Positions 1 through 6,747 of a stretch of DNA of 64,000 nucleotides are shown piece after piece. The translations under genes were made by a program, and so were the position numbers. Within the stretch, counting starts at the first letter, position 1, and every line of letters starts with the position of its first letter. A model generated the notes under the pieces. It saw only the letters and a program-made list of their open reading frames with translations, ran no database searches and had not been told where the DNA came from. This stretch comes from Sphingomonas sp. Leaf34 (lineage in GTDB: Bacteria; Pseudomonadota; Alphaproteobacteria; Sphingomonadales; Sphingomonadaceae), in assembly GCF_001421805.1 (NCBI RefSeq), contig NZ_LMLC01000001.1, positions 62,001 through 126,000 on the forward strand, written 5' to 3'.

Positions 1-1
1 C

Positions 2-733
2 GAACACACGCTGCGGATCGCCGACTTTCTCGTCGGGGCGGCGCGAACCGCGGGCGTCCCCTTCGTCTTCAAGGCGTCGTACGACAAGGCGAACCGGACA
101 TCGGGCACCGGCCAGCGCGGGATCGGCATCGACGACGGCCTGCGCATTCTCGCCGACGTCCGCGATCGTTTCGGCTGCCCGGTGCTGACCGACGTCCACG
201 CGGTCGACCAGGTCGCCGCGGTCGCGGACGCCGTCGATATCCTCCAGATCCCCGCCTTCCTGAGCCGCCAGACCGACCTGCTGATTGCCGCGGGTGCGTC
301 GGGGCGCGTGGTCAACGTCAAGAAGGGGCAGTTCCTCGCACCATGGGACATGGCGGCGGTGGCGGCGAAGATCGCCTCGACCGGCAACGACCGCATCATC
401 CTGTGCGATCGCGGCGCGAGCTTCGGCTACAACACATTGGTGTCGGACATGCGCGCGCTGCCGATCATGGCGCGGACCGGCTACCCGGTGATGTTCGACG
501 CGACGCATTCGGTACAGGCACCCGGCGGCCACGGCGATTCGTCGGGCGGCGACCGTGACTTCGCGCCGGTGCTGGCGCGCGCCGCGGTCGCCGCCGGCGT
601 CGCCGCGATCTTCGCCGAAGCGCATGACGATCCCGCCAACGCCCCGTCAGACGGCGCGATCATGCTGCCGCTCGACTGGATCGGCCCGCTACTGTCGACA
701 CTGGTGGCGATCGACGCGGTGGTAAAGGCGTAA
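2..733 (+). CDS. kdsA: 3-deoxy-8-phosphooctulonate synthase (KDO-8-P synthase), 5'-truncated by window edge
   Basis: Condenses phosphoenolpyruvate with arabinose-5-phosphate to give KDO-8-phosphate in the cytoplasm. The open frame enters from the window edge, so roughly the first 35-40 residues are missing; 243 codons are visible and end with TAA. Family motifs are clear: FKASYDKANR near the start of the visible part, LTDVHAVDQ, QIPAFLSRQTDL, KKGQFLAPWDM and DATHSVQAPGG. The product of kdsD (at 4.8 kb, opposite strand) is its substrate source, and kdsB activates the downstream sugar. An internal GTG at 182 is not the start, because conserved sequence continues in frame upstream of it. Confidence 0.96.
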   Translation, partial: EHTLRIADFLVGAARTAGVPFVFKASYDKANRTSGTGQRGIGIDDGLRILADVRDRFGCPVLTDVHAVDQVAAVADAVDILQIPAFLSRQTDLLIAAGASGRVVNVKKGQFLAPWDMAAVAAKIASTGNDRIILCDRGASFGYNTLVSDMRALPIMARTGYPVMFDATHSVQAPGGHGDSSGGDRDFAPVLARAAVAAGVAAIFAEAHDDPANAPSDGAIMLPLDWIGPLLSTLVAIDAVVKA

Positions 734-762
734 CGGCCGCAGCGGAGCCTCACGCCCTTCCA

Positions 763-812
763 CGATCGGCGGCCGCGATTGGCGGCCACATCGGGGGCCG
801 CGATCGGCGGCC
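763..812. repeat. short imperfect tandem repeat between kdsA and the MFS gene
   Basis: Four consecutive degenerate units of 12-13 bases resembling GCGATCGGCGGCC lie in the 92-base gap between the convergent kdsA and MFS transporter genes. Unit three is the most diverged. No coding potential or terminator T-run is visible. Confidence 0.5.
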
Positions 813-825
813 AGCATGGCTGAGG

Positions 826-2037
826 TCACCCACCGTGCGAACGCACCGATCTGAAGAGCAGCCACCCGCCGAAGCCGGCAAGGATACCGAGCGTACCACC
901 CAGGACATAGGCGTCGATGGCGCGATTCGGCGCAAACAGCCCGCCAGTCATGTACCCGAAAATACCCGCACCGCTTGTCGCGGCGCTGTAGATCGCGGCG
1001 ACCTTGCCGTGCGCACCGGCCGGTGACTCCCGTTGCAGCACCGTCCGGACCGCGACGTTGTGGGCGCTGTTGGCGGCACCGCCGATCACGAACGAGAGCC
1101 CCACGAAGACCAGACCGCCCGTCATCATGATGCCGGCGATCCCGATCGCGAGCATGGTGCCGCCCATGACCATCGCAGCGGCAAATGCAAGCGGCGCCGG
1201 ATGCCGCATCGGCATCGTGCCCGATGCCGCGGCTCCCGCCATCATCCCACCCGCCCAGCACGCGGTCAGCACCCCAAACGCGGCGGGCCCCGCCGCCAGC
1301 GAAACCGTCACGAGAAAGACGAATGCCACATCGGCGATGGCGGTAGCATAAACCGCCAGCGTCAGCGCACCGATCAGGATCGTGATCCGGCGGTCCCTCA
1401 ACACAAGTCGGTATTCGGACAGGAGTGTCCGCGCCTCGCCGCCGTCTGGCTCGCCCTCTTCCACTTCCGGAGGGCGGCGCAGGCCACTTGCCAGAACGAC
1501 GGCGGCGAGCAGCGCGAAGCTGGCCGCATCGATCAACAGCGCGTTCCGCGTCCCGCCCCATGCCACCAGCGCGCCCCCCATGACCGGCCCGGCAAGCATG
1601 CCCGCGCTCCGCACGAATTCCAGCACCGCGTTAGCCCGCGGCAACGTCATGCCCAACCCGGCAGCCAGGATCGGAATGAGCGCGAAGCTGGCCGTCCCGC
1701 CGAGCGCAAACGACACGCTGAGGATAGCAGCACCGGCGAGGGTCGAAAGCAGATCGGGGTGCCACGCCATCCACGCGATGATGACGGCATCGGCAAGCGC
1801 GGTCGCGACCAGCAATCTGCCCGCATCGTGCGCGTCGACCAGTCGGCCGATCAACGGCGTCGCGAGAAGGCCGGGCAGCAATTGCGCGACGAGCAGCATC
1901 GAGACGGCGAAAGGCGTATGATCTCCCCCGCTTCGGAACATCAGCGTTATCAGCGAAATCTCGTCGCCGATCGAAGAAAGGGACAGCGTGGCCAGCAAGA
2001 CCCACCCCCAGCCCCGCCTGATCCCGACCGCGCGCAT
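826..2037 (-). CDS. MFS transporter (drug-efflux type)
   Basis: A 403-residue inner-membrane protein with about twelve hydrophobic segments, typical of major facilitator exporters. The N-terminal part carries a loop of the form LIGRLVDAHDAGRLL, which fits the MFS motif A region between TM2 and TM3. The ATG at 2037 is chosen because GGGGG lies about 9 bases upstream; a TTG start at 2070 would add 11 residues. It converges on kdsA, with no operon partner. The substrate cannot be told from sequence, and proximity to the KDO genes does not prove a link. Confidence 0.85.
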   Translation of the reverse strand: MRAVGIRRGWGWVLLATLSLSSIGDEISLITLMFRSGGDHTPFAVSMLLVAQLLPGLLATPLIGRLVDAHDAGRLLVATALADAVIIAWMAWHPDLLSTLAGAAILSVSFALGGTASFALIPILAAGLGMTLPRANAVLEFVRSAGMLAGPVMGGALVAWGGTRNALLIDAASFALLAAVVLASGLRRPPEVEEGEPDGGEARTLLSEYRLVLRDRRITILIGALTLAVYATAIADVAFVFLVTVSLAAGPAAFGVLTACWAGGMMAGAAASGTMPMRHPAPLAFAAAMVMGGTMLAIGIAGIMMTGGLVFVGLSFVIGGAANSAHNVAVRTVLQRESPAGAHGKVAAIYSAATSGAGIFGYMTGGLFAPNRAIDAYVLGGTLGILAGFGGWLLFRSVRSHGG

Positions 2038-2407
2038 GTCATCAACCCCCGTCGGGGAGTTTGCCGGCAATCGCGCGACGAGACAATCGCACCGACGGCT
2101 ATTGCCGGCAGTGGCCGTGAGACGTCGGACATAGGCTGCGGAGATCGCTCGTTTCTCCCGTCACGATTCGGTGGCTCCCACTTCGCGCATAGGACAGGGG
2201 ACACGGCGGTCGGATGCGTACGAATCTCCCACGGTGTCCGGCGCACCGGGCGGCAATGGCGATGGAATGACTGCGCGATCGGCAACTCACGCGCGAAGAG
2301 CGGGCCGGCGTGACCGTGAGTCCAGGATGCGGATGTCGCACGGTGGGTTGCACCGGCTGTACGTTCCGATTGTGTGGTGGACGCAGCGGCATCCGGTCGA
2401 TTTCCCG
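2038..2407. other. gene-free interval
   Basis: About 370 bases between the start of the MFS gene and the stop of the histidine phosphatase gene, both on the reverse strand. Open frames on both strands here are arginine/proline-rich shadows without ribosome-binding sites. It presumably holds the MFS promoter and the 3' end of the KDO operon. I see no clear hairpin terminator or repeat. Confidence 0.5.
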
Positions 2408-3007
2408 CTAGGGCCGGACGTCCCAGGCCTTTGCCATTGGCCGCCCCTGCGCATCCGTCACCACCTCGCCGTACGCGCCGGTGCGCAGTTTCGCCGCACC
2501 GGGGAATGCGAATCGCGCAGCGCCGTTGCTGGTAACGATCAGCATCGTGCCGGTCGCGCTGGCGAACAGATCGCGCCACGCGGCACGCCGCGCGGCGGCG
2601 TCGACCTGCCAATCTTCGGGCGGGATGCCATCGCGGTCCCAGGCGTCGAGTGCGGGCTGGCCGATACGGGCCAGCACTTCGGCCTCCGGGCGATCCTCGT
2701 CGGGACCGTGATCGATCTCGCGGAGCCATTCGACGATCGTGGCGGGGCCGTCATGACCTGCCGCGCTCAGCAGCAGCCGGGCGGTCTCGCGCGTCCGTAG
2801 CAAGGGGCCGCAGCGTGCGCTATCGAAGACAAGCCCGCAGTCCGCGAAATAGCGACCGAGCGCGCGTGCCTGGTCGCGACCCGCGTCGACCAACGCAAGG
2901 TCGGTGCGGCCACCGATCCGCCGCGGCGCTTCACCGGGTGCGAACGTATTGCCGTGGCGCACGATGAAGACCCGGGCGATCGCGCGCGACGTTGCGGATA
3001 GCGTCAC
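2408..3007 (-). CDS. histidine phosphatase superfamily protein, variant active site, coupled to kdsB
   Basis: A 199-residue cytoplasmic protein of the phosphoglycerate-mutase-like (histidine phosphatase) superfamily. The nucleophile motif is VRHGN (R17, H18, G19), a second arginine lies in LLRTRE (about 70-74), and REIDHGPDE (96-104) fits the acidic part of the pocket. The usual second catalytic histidine (SHG) is replaced by asparagine: TSNG, N161. The ATG overlaps the kdsB stop (ATGA), so it is the third gene of kdsD-kdsB-this. Context suggests a role in KDO or capsule metabolism. KdsC-type KDO-8-P phosphatases belong to the unrelated HAD family, and none is seen here. The substrate is unknown. 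Confidence 0.85.
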   Translation of the reverse strand: MTLSATSRAIARVFIVRHGNTFAPGEAPRRIGGRTDLALVDAGRDQARALGRYFADCGLVFDSARCGPLLRTRETARLLLSAAGHDGPATIVEWLREIDHGPDEDRPEAEVLARIGQPALDAWDRDGIPPEDWQVDAAARRAAWRDLFASATGTMLIVTSNGAARFAFPGAAKLRTGAYGEVVTDAQGRPMAKAWDVRP

Positions 3008-3825
3008 GCGTCGTGCAGCGGATCGCCGTGCGTTGCGATCAACGCCTCCGCGCGGGTGATGTCCGCCTCCGTGTCGATACCCGATATGTCGAAGCGGGCG
3101 GGCGCGATCTCGATCGCATCGATGGTCAGCCCGAGTTCGAGCATGCGGAGTTGTTCGAGCCCTTCATGACGTTCGAGATCGCTCTGCGCCGCTGCCTCGA
3201 ACGCCTGCAGTGCCGCGAGACGGTACACATACAGCCCGACATGCCGCCAGACCGGCGATAGCGAAAACGACGCGCGCAAGACGGCCTCGTCGCGCATCGC
3301 CGGGAGAATTGTTTTCGAGAACCACATCGCGCGGCCCGTCATGGTGCGGACGCAGGTGGTGCCGCTGAACGGCGCATGCCGCTTGTGCGCCCGCAGTGCG
3401 TCGAGCGCGGGCCAGTCGAGCCGGACCACCGGCGTCGCGATATCGGCGTCCCCGTCGCCCAGCGCCGCGACCACCGCGGCAATCGAGGCCGGCGACTGGA
3501 AGGGTGCGTCGCCCTGGAGATTGACGACGATCCGCGGCCGGCCGCCGGGCGTTTGCGCGGCCATCGCCGCTGCCAGCGTCCGCGCCGATCCCGACGTGAT
3601 CGCGCCGTCGGTCATCACGACCGCGCAGCCGATCGATCGCGCGTGCGCGGCGATCTCCGGCGTATCGGTGGCAACCACCAGCGTGGCGTCATCGAGATGC
3701 GTGATCGCCCGACGGCCGAGCCCGATCGTCCGATGCAGCAGGCTATGCCCGGCGATCGTCCGCAACGGCTTCATCGGCAGGCGCGACGACCCACCGCGCG
3801 CCGGGATAACGACGAGCGCGGTCAG
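3004..3825 (-). CDS. kdsB: 3-deoxy-manno-octulosonate cytidylyltransferase (CMP-KDO synthetase), probable CTG start
   Basis: Activates KDO with CTP to give CMP-KDO. The first ATG in frame (3774) would remove the nucleotide-binding N-terminus, yet the upstream frame is open and encodes TALVVIPARGGSSRLP, the signature P-A-R-x-x-S-x-R-L-P block of the family. Between the kdsD stop and that block there is no ATG, GTG or TTG in frame; the best candidate is CTG at 3825, which overlaps the kdsD stop as CTGA. From there the protein is 273 residues, slightly longer than usual. Other family features include VATDTPEI and NLQGDAPFQ. A short AGG lies upstream. Identity is secure; the start codon is inferred. 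Confidence 0.93.
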   Translation of the reverse strand: MTALVVIPARGGSSRLPMKPLRTIAGHSLLHRTIGLGRRAITHLDDATLVVATDTPEIAAHARSIGCAVVMTDGAITSGSARTLAAAMAAQTPGGRPRIVVNLQGDAPFQSPASIAAVVAALGDGDADIATPVVRLDWPALDALRAHKRHAPFSGTTCVRTMTGRAMWFSKTILPAMRDEAVLRASFSLSPVWRHVGLYVYRLAALQAFEAAAQSDLERHEGLEQLRMLELGLTIDAIEIAPARFDISGIDTEADITRAEALIATHGDPLHDA

Positions 3826-4832
3826 GCGATGCCTGCGCGCAACGTGTCGTGCATATGGATGACGCCGAGCAGATGCCCCGCCTCGACGACGAACATCATC
3901 GTCACGCTATTCGACTGCATCCGCCGCAGCGCTTCCGAGGCCAGTTCGCCGGGCGCGATCTTGAGCGGATCGCGAGTCATCCAGGCATCGACGCACGCCG
4001 CCATGCTCCCGCCGCCGGTGATCGTACGGCGCAGGTCGCCATCGGTAAACGCGCCGACCAGCCCATCCTCGTCATCGACGACCGCGGTGCCGCCGAACCG
4101 CGCCCGCGTCATCTCGGTGGTCGCATCGAGCAGGCTGGCATTCCTGTGGACCTTCGGCACGTCCGCGCCGGTCGACATCAGATCCTGGACTTTCAGCAAC
4201 TGCGCACCCAGCCGGCCATTGGGATGGAACTTGTAGAAATCATCCGCCGAAAAACCACGCAGATCGACGAGCGCCATCGCCAGCGCATCGCCGAGCACCA
4301 GCTGCAGCGTCGTCGACGTGGTGGGCGTGAGCTCGATCGGACACGCCTCGCGCACCGCGGGGAGATTGAGCAGCACATCCGCGGCGCGTGCCGCCGTGCT
4401 GCGCGCGCGCGACGTGATCGTGGCCATCACGATCCCGAAGCGCTTGCAATAGGCGATGATCGGCGCAAGCTCGGCGCTCTCGCCCGAGCGCGTGATCATC
4501 AGCACAAGGTCCTTGTCGGTGATCATCCCGAGATCGCCATGCCCGGCCTCGGCGGGATGCAGGAACATCGCCGGCGTACCGGTCGAGGTCAGCGTCGCGG
4601 TAATCTTGCGGGCAATGATCCCGCTCTTGCCCATGCCCGTCACGATCACGCGGCCCCGCAACGTATAGATCCGCTGCACGAGGCGCTCGAATTCATCGGC
4701 AAACGGCTTGTCGGCAAACCGGTCGAACAGTGCCTCAAGGCCTTCGGACGTTATCGCCAGCGTCCGAAGCGCAGATGCTGCGGTACGCGACACAGGATGT
4801 GCGTGCGCCGCCCCGACCATATGTGTTGCCAT
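3822..4832 (-). CDS. kdsD: arabinose-5-phosphate isomerase, KpsF/GutQ/KdsD family
   Basis: Interconverts ribulose-5-phosphate and arabinose-5-phosphate, the first committed step of KDO synthesis. The 336-residue protein has an N-terminal SIS sugar-isomerase domain (about 40-170) with GMGKSG, HPAEAGHGDLGM and TRSGESAE, followed by two CBS domains (about 205-260 and 275-330), the standard architecture of this family. It heads the reverse-strand operon with kdsB, to which it is translationally coupled. KpsF paralogues serve capsule loci while KdsD serves lipopolysaccharide; which applies here cannot be decided from this gene alone. Confidence 0.93.
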   Translation of the reverse strand: MATHMVGAAHAHPVSRTAASALRTLAITSEGLEALFDRFADKPFADEFERLVQRIYTLRGRVIVTGMGKSGIIARKITATLTSTGTPAMFLHPAEAGHGDLGMITDKDLVLMITRSGESAELAPIIAYCKRFGIVMATITSRARSTAARAADVLLNLPAVREACPIELTPTTSTTLQLVLGDALAMALVDLRGFSADDFYKFHPNGRLGAQLLKVQDLMSTGADVPKVHRNASLLDATTEMTRARFGGTAVVDDEDGLVGAFTDGDLRRTITGGGSMAACVDAWMTRDPLKIAPGELASEALRRMQSNSVTMMFVVEAGHLLGVIHMHDTLRAGIA

Positions 4833-5169
4833 GTCCGCGAACCTCCCAAGCGATTCAGCGCTCTCTCCACAAATAGTCCGATCCGCCGGTTCGGCAGTAT
4901 CGGATCAGCGGGCCCTTCCAGAGATGCCTGCGCAATCATTGTAAGAAACGTAAGTATTTCTAACATCAGTTTAACCAGAACGGGTCTGCGCTGGCAATAT
5001 CGGAAGCTTACAACGCGGACCGGCAAAACCGGCGTTCACCATGTGCCGCGGCGCCCACGGAGACCGATCCGGCGTAAATTCTGTCGCGGGCCGACAATCG
5101 AAACGTTCTCGAAACATCTTGGCCCTAACGATACGGTTACCAACTAAACGCCTGTGGGGGGCCAGACAC
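4833..5169. other. divergent intergenic region, kdsD operon / small secreted protein
   Basis: About 337 bases separating two divergent genes, so it should hold both promoters. Its centre (around 4938-4975) is AT-richer than its surroundings, as expected of promoter DNA. I cannot name convincing -35/-10 pairs. No ORF or repeat is supported. Confidence 0.4.
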
Positions 5170-5445
5170 ATGATTATCACGATACCCGTTTTGCGGATCG
5201 CAGCCGCATGCCTAGCCGTCATCGCAGCGCCGGCGTTCGCCGCGGAACAGTCGACATGCGGCGCCGCCGCGAGCAGGCCACGCCTGGTCTGCGATGAAGG
5301 CGCGTGCATCCGCGTACCGTACAAGGATCTGTGCGATGCCGTCCATGCATCCTATCCCGCCAAACGCCGGGCGATGCGGCCAAGTCGGAGCGAAATCAGC
5401 CCGGTGCGCGACGAATTGACACTATTGATCGCCCGCGTAAGCTGA
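5170..5445 (+). CDS. small secreted protein of unknown function
   Basis: A 91-residue protein with a clear signal peptide: a short hydrophobic core, then APAFA-AEQ as a likely signal peptidase I site after residue 25. The mature part is about 66 residues, starts with a cysteine-containing segment (STCGA, LVCDEGAC, DLCDA; four cysteines) and ends basic. The ATG at 5170 follows GGGGGG at a good spacing and is preferred over longer upstream starts. I do not recognise a family. The even cysteine count would allow two disulfides in the periplasm (inference). Confidence 0.7.
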   Translation: MIITIPVLRIAAACLAVIAAPAFAAEQSTCGAAASRPRLVCDEGACIRVPYKDLCDAVHASYPAKRRAMRPSRSEISPVRDELTLLIARVS

Positions 5446-5481
5446 GCCGGCTCAGAACGCCAAGATCTTCGACAGAACCGC

Positions 5482-5503
5482 TCCTCCCCCACCGGGGGGA
5501 GGA
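5482..5503. terminator. GC hairpin between convergent genes
   Basis: An inverted repeat, TCCTCCCC-N6-GGGGAGGA, lies between the small secreted protein gene and the convergent lactonase gene. It could stop transcription from either side but has no T-run. It resembles one arm of the family-1 paired-hairpin element described elsewhere in this window. Confidence 0.45.
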
Positions 5504-5521
5504 TGGACGGATCGCAGCGGC

Positions 5522-6604
5522 CTATCGGATTTGCGCGCTCGAGAAGGCCTCGAGAACATAGGCAGCGCCCGGCACGGTGATGCCCGTGCCCGTTGGGGCA
5601 AGCGTGCCGTCCTCGAGGATCGCGAGTTCCGTCACGCGGTGATCGCGTTCGTGCGCGACGACGACCCGTCGTTCATTCTCAACCAACCGGAAAAACCGCG
5701 GCGATGCGCCGCCGCTGGGGGCGTGCTGGAGCAGGACCGGGTCGCCGCCCGCCGCCAATGCAAAGACCGCAATGCTGTTGTCGCCACGGTTGGAGACATA
5801 GAGCCGGTCGCCCGCCGCATTGGCCGCGATATGCGCGACGATCGAATCGCCGGTCGCAGCGGCGGGTAACGTCGACACGGTCTTGCGCGGCCGAACCACC
5901 GCGCCATCGACATCGAGCGCAATCAGCGTGTTGCTCAGTTCGCAGGCCAGATAGGCCGATCCCGGCTGCCGCGGATGGACGAGCAGGTGCCGCGGCCCCG
6001 AACCGGGCGGCGCGACCAACGCGGTGCTCGGCGCGCCGAGCGTGCCGCGGTCAGCATCGAATGCGAACGCGCGAACCAGATCGGCGCCGAGATCGGTCGC
6101 GTAGAGCCAGCGATTATCGAGCGAGAACCCCACCCAATGCGCATGCGGCGATTGCTGGCGTTCAGGGTTCGGCCCCGATCCACGGGCGGTATAAATAATC
6201 GGTGCTCCGATCGGCAGGCCGCTGGTCGGATCGAGCCTGTACAACGCCACGCTCCCGTCCGCGTAATTGGCGACTGCGATGCATGACTGGCGGCGATCGA
6301 GCGCGATGTGGCACGGCGCGGCCCCGCCTGCCGAGACGCGCGCCAGACAATCCCACTGCGTACCCATCGACCGAAAGACGCCGATCGTATCGGCATGTTC
6401 GTCGACGATATAATGAAGGTCGAACCGCGGCGAATACGTGTCGAACGATGCGTTGCACGCGGCAGGGTCGGGCGCGCCTGCATGCCACCGGTCGTCACCG
6501 CGCCGGAGCGGATAAAGCCCCTCGCCACCGCCGCCGGCATAGGTGCCGATCCACAACGATGCGGCAGGTGGTGGCGTACGCGACGCGGGATCGTCGGTTG
6601 TCAT
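5522..6604 (-). CDS. lactonase family protein (beta-propeller, 6-phosphogluconolactonase-like)
   Basis: A 360-residue member of the seven-bladed beta-propeller lactonase family (YbhE/Pgl type). Typical blade segments are visible: WIGTYAGGGGEGLY near the start, CHIALDRRQSCIAVANYADGSVALY, PHAHWVGFSLDNRWLYATDLGADLV, GSGPRHLLVHP and RLYVSNRGDNSIAVF. Family members hydrolyse 6-phosphogluconolactone or related lactones, but substrate varies. The ATG at 6604 (MTTDDPAS) is chosen over an upstream start because conserved sequence begins soon after it. No signal peptide is evident. It lies 143 bases downstream of the autotransporter gene on the same strand. Confidence 0.85.
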   Translation of the reverse strand: MTTDDPASRTPPPAASLWIGTYAGGGGEGLYPLRRGDDRWHAGAPDPAACNASFDTYSPRFDLHYIVDEHADTIGVFRSMGTQWDCLARVSAGGAAPCHIALDRRQSCIAVANYADGSVALYRLDPTSGLPIGAPIIYTARGSGPNPERQQSPHAHWVGFSLDNRWLYATDLGADLVRAFAFDADRGTLGAPSTALVAPPGSGPRHLLVHPRQPGSAYLACELSNTLIALDVDGAVVRPRKTVSTLPAAATGDSIVAHIAANAAGDRLYVSNRGDNSIAVFALAAGGDPVLLQHAPSGGASPRFFRLVENERRVVVAHERDHRVTELAILEDGTLAPTGTGITVPGAAYVLEAFSSAQIR

Positions 6605-6747
6605 GGTCGGCGCCTTACGCGGTTCGCGGATAGGGCGCCGCATCCGCCCCACGTGATCGAGATCGGTCGGGACGATACGGCGTCACGCGCGCATCGTAGG
6701 GCGAGATCGCCGGACACGCCATGGTCCGACGATCTTTGTCCCACCGC

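Noticed and set aside
1033..2313. A 426-codon frame antisense to the MFS transporter
   Set aside because: Composition is extreme in R, Q, H and D, as expected of an antisense shadow. The MFS frame has a clean membrane-protein profile.
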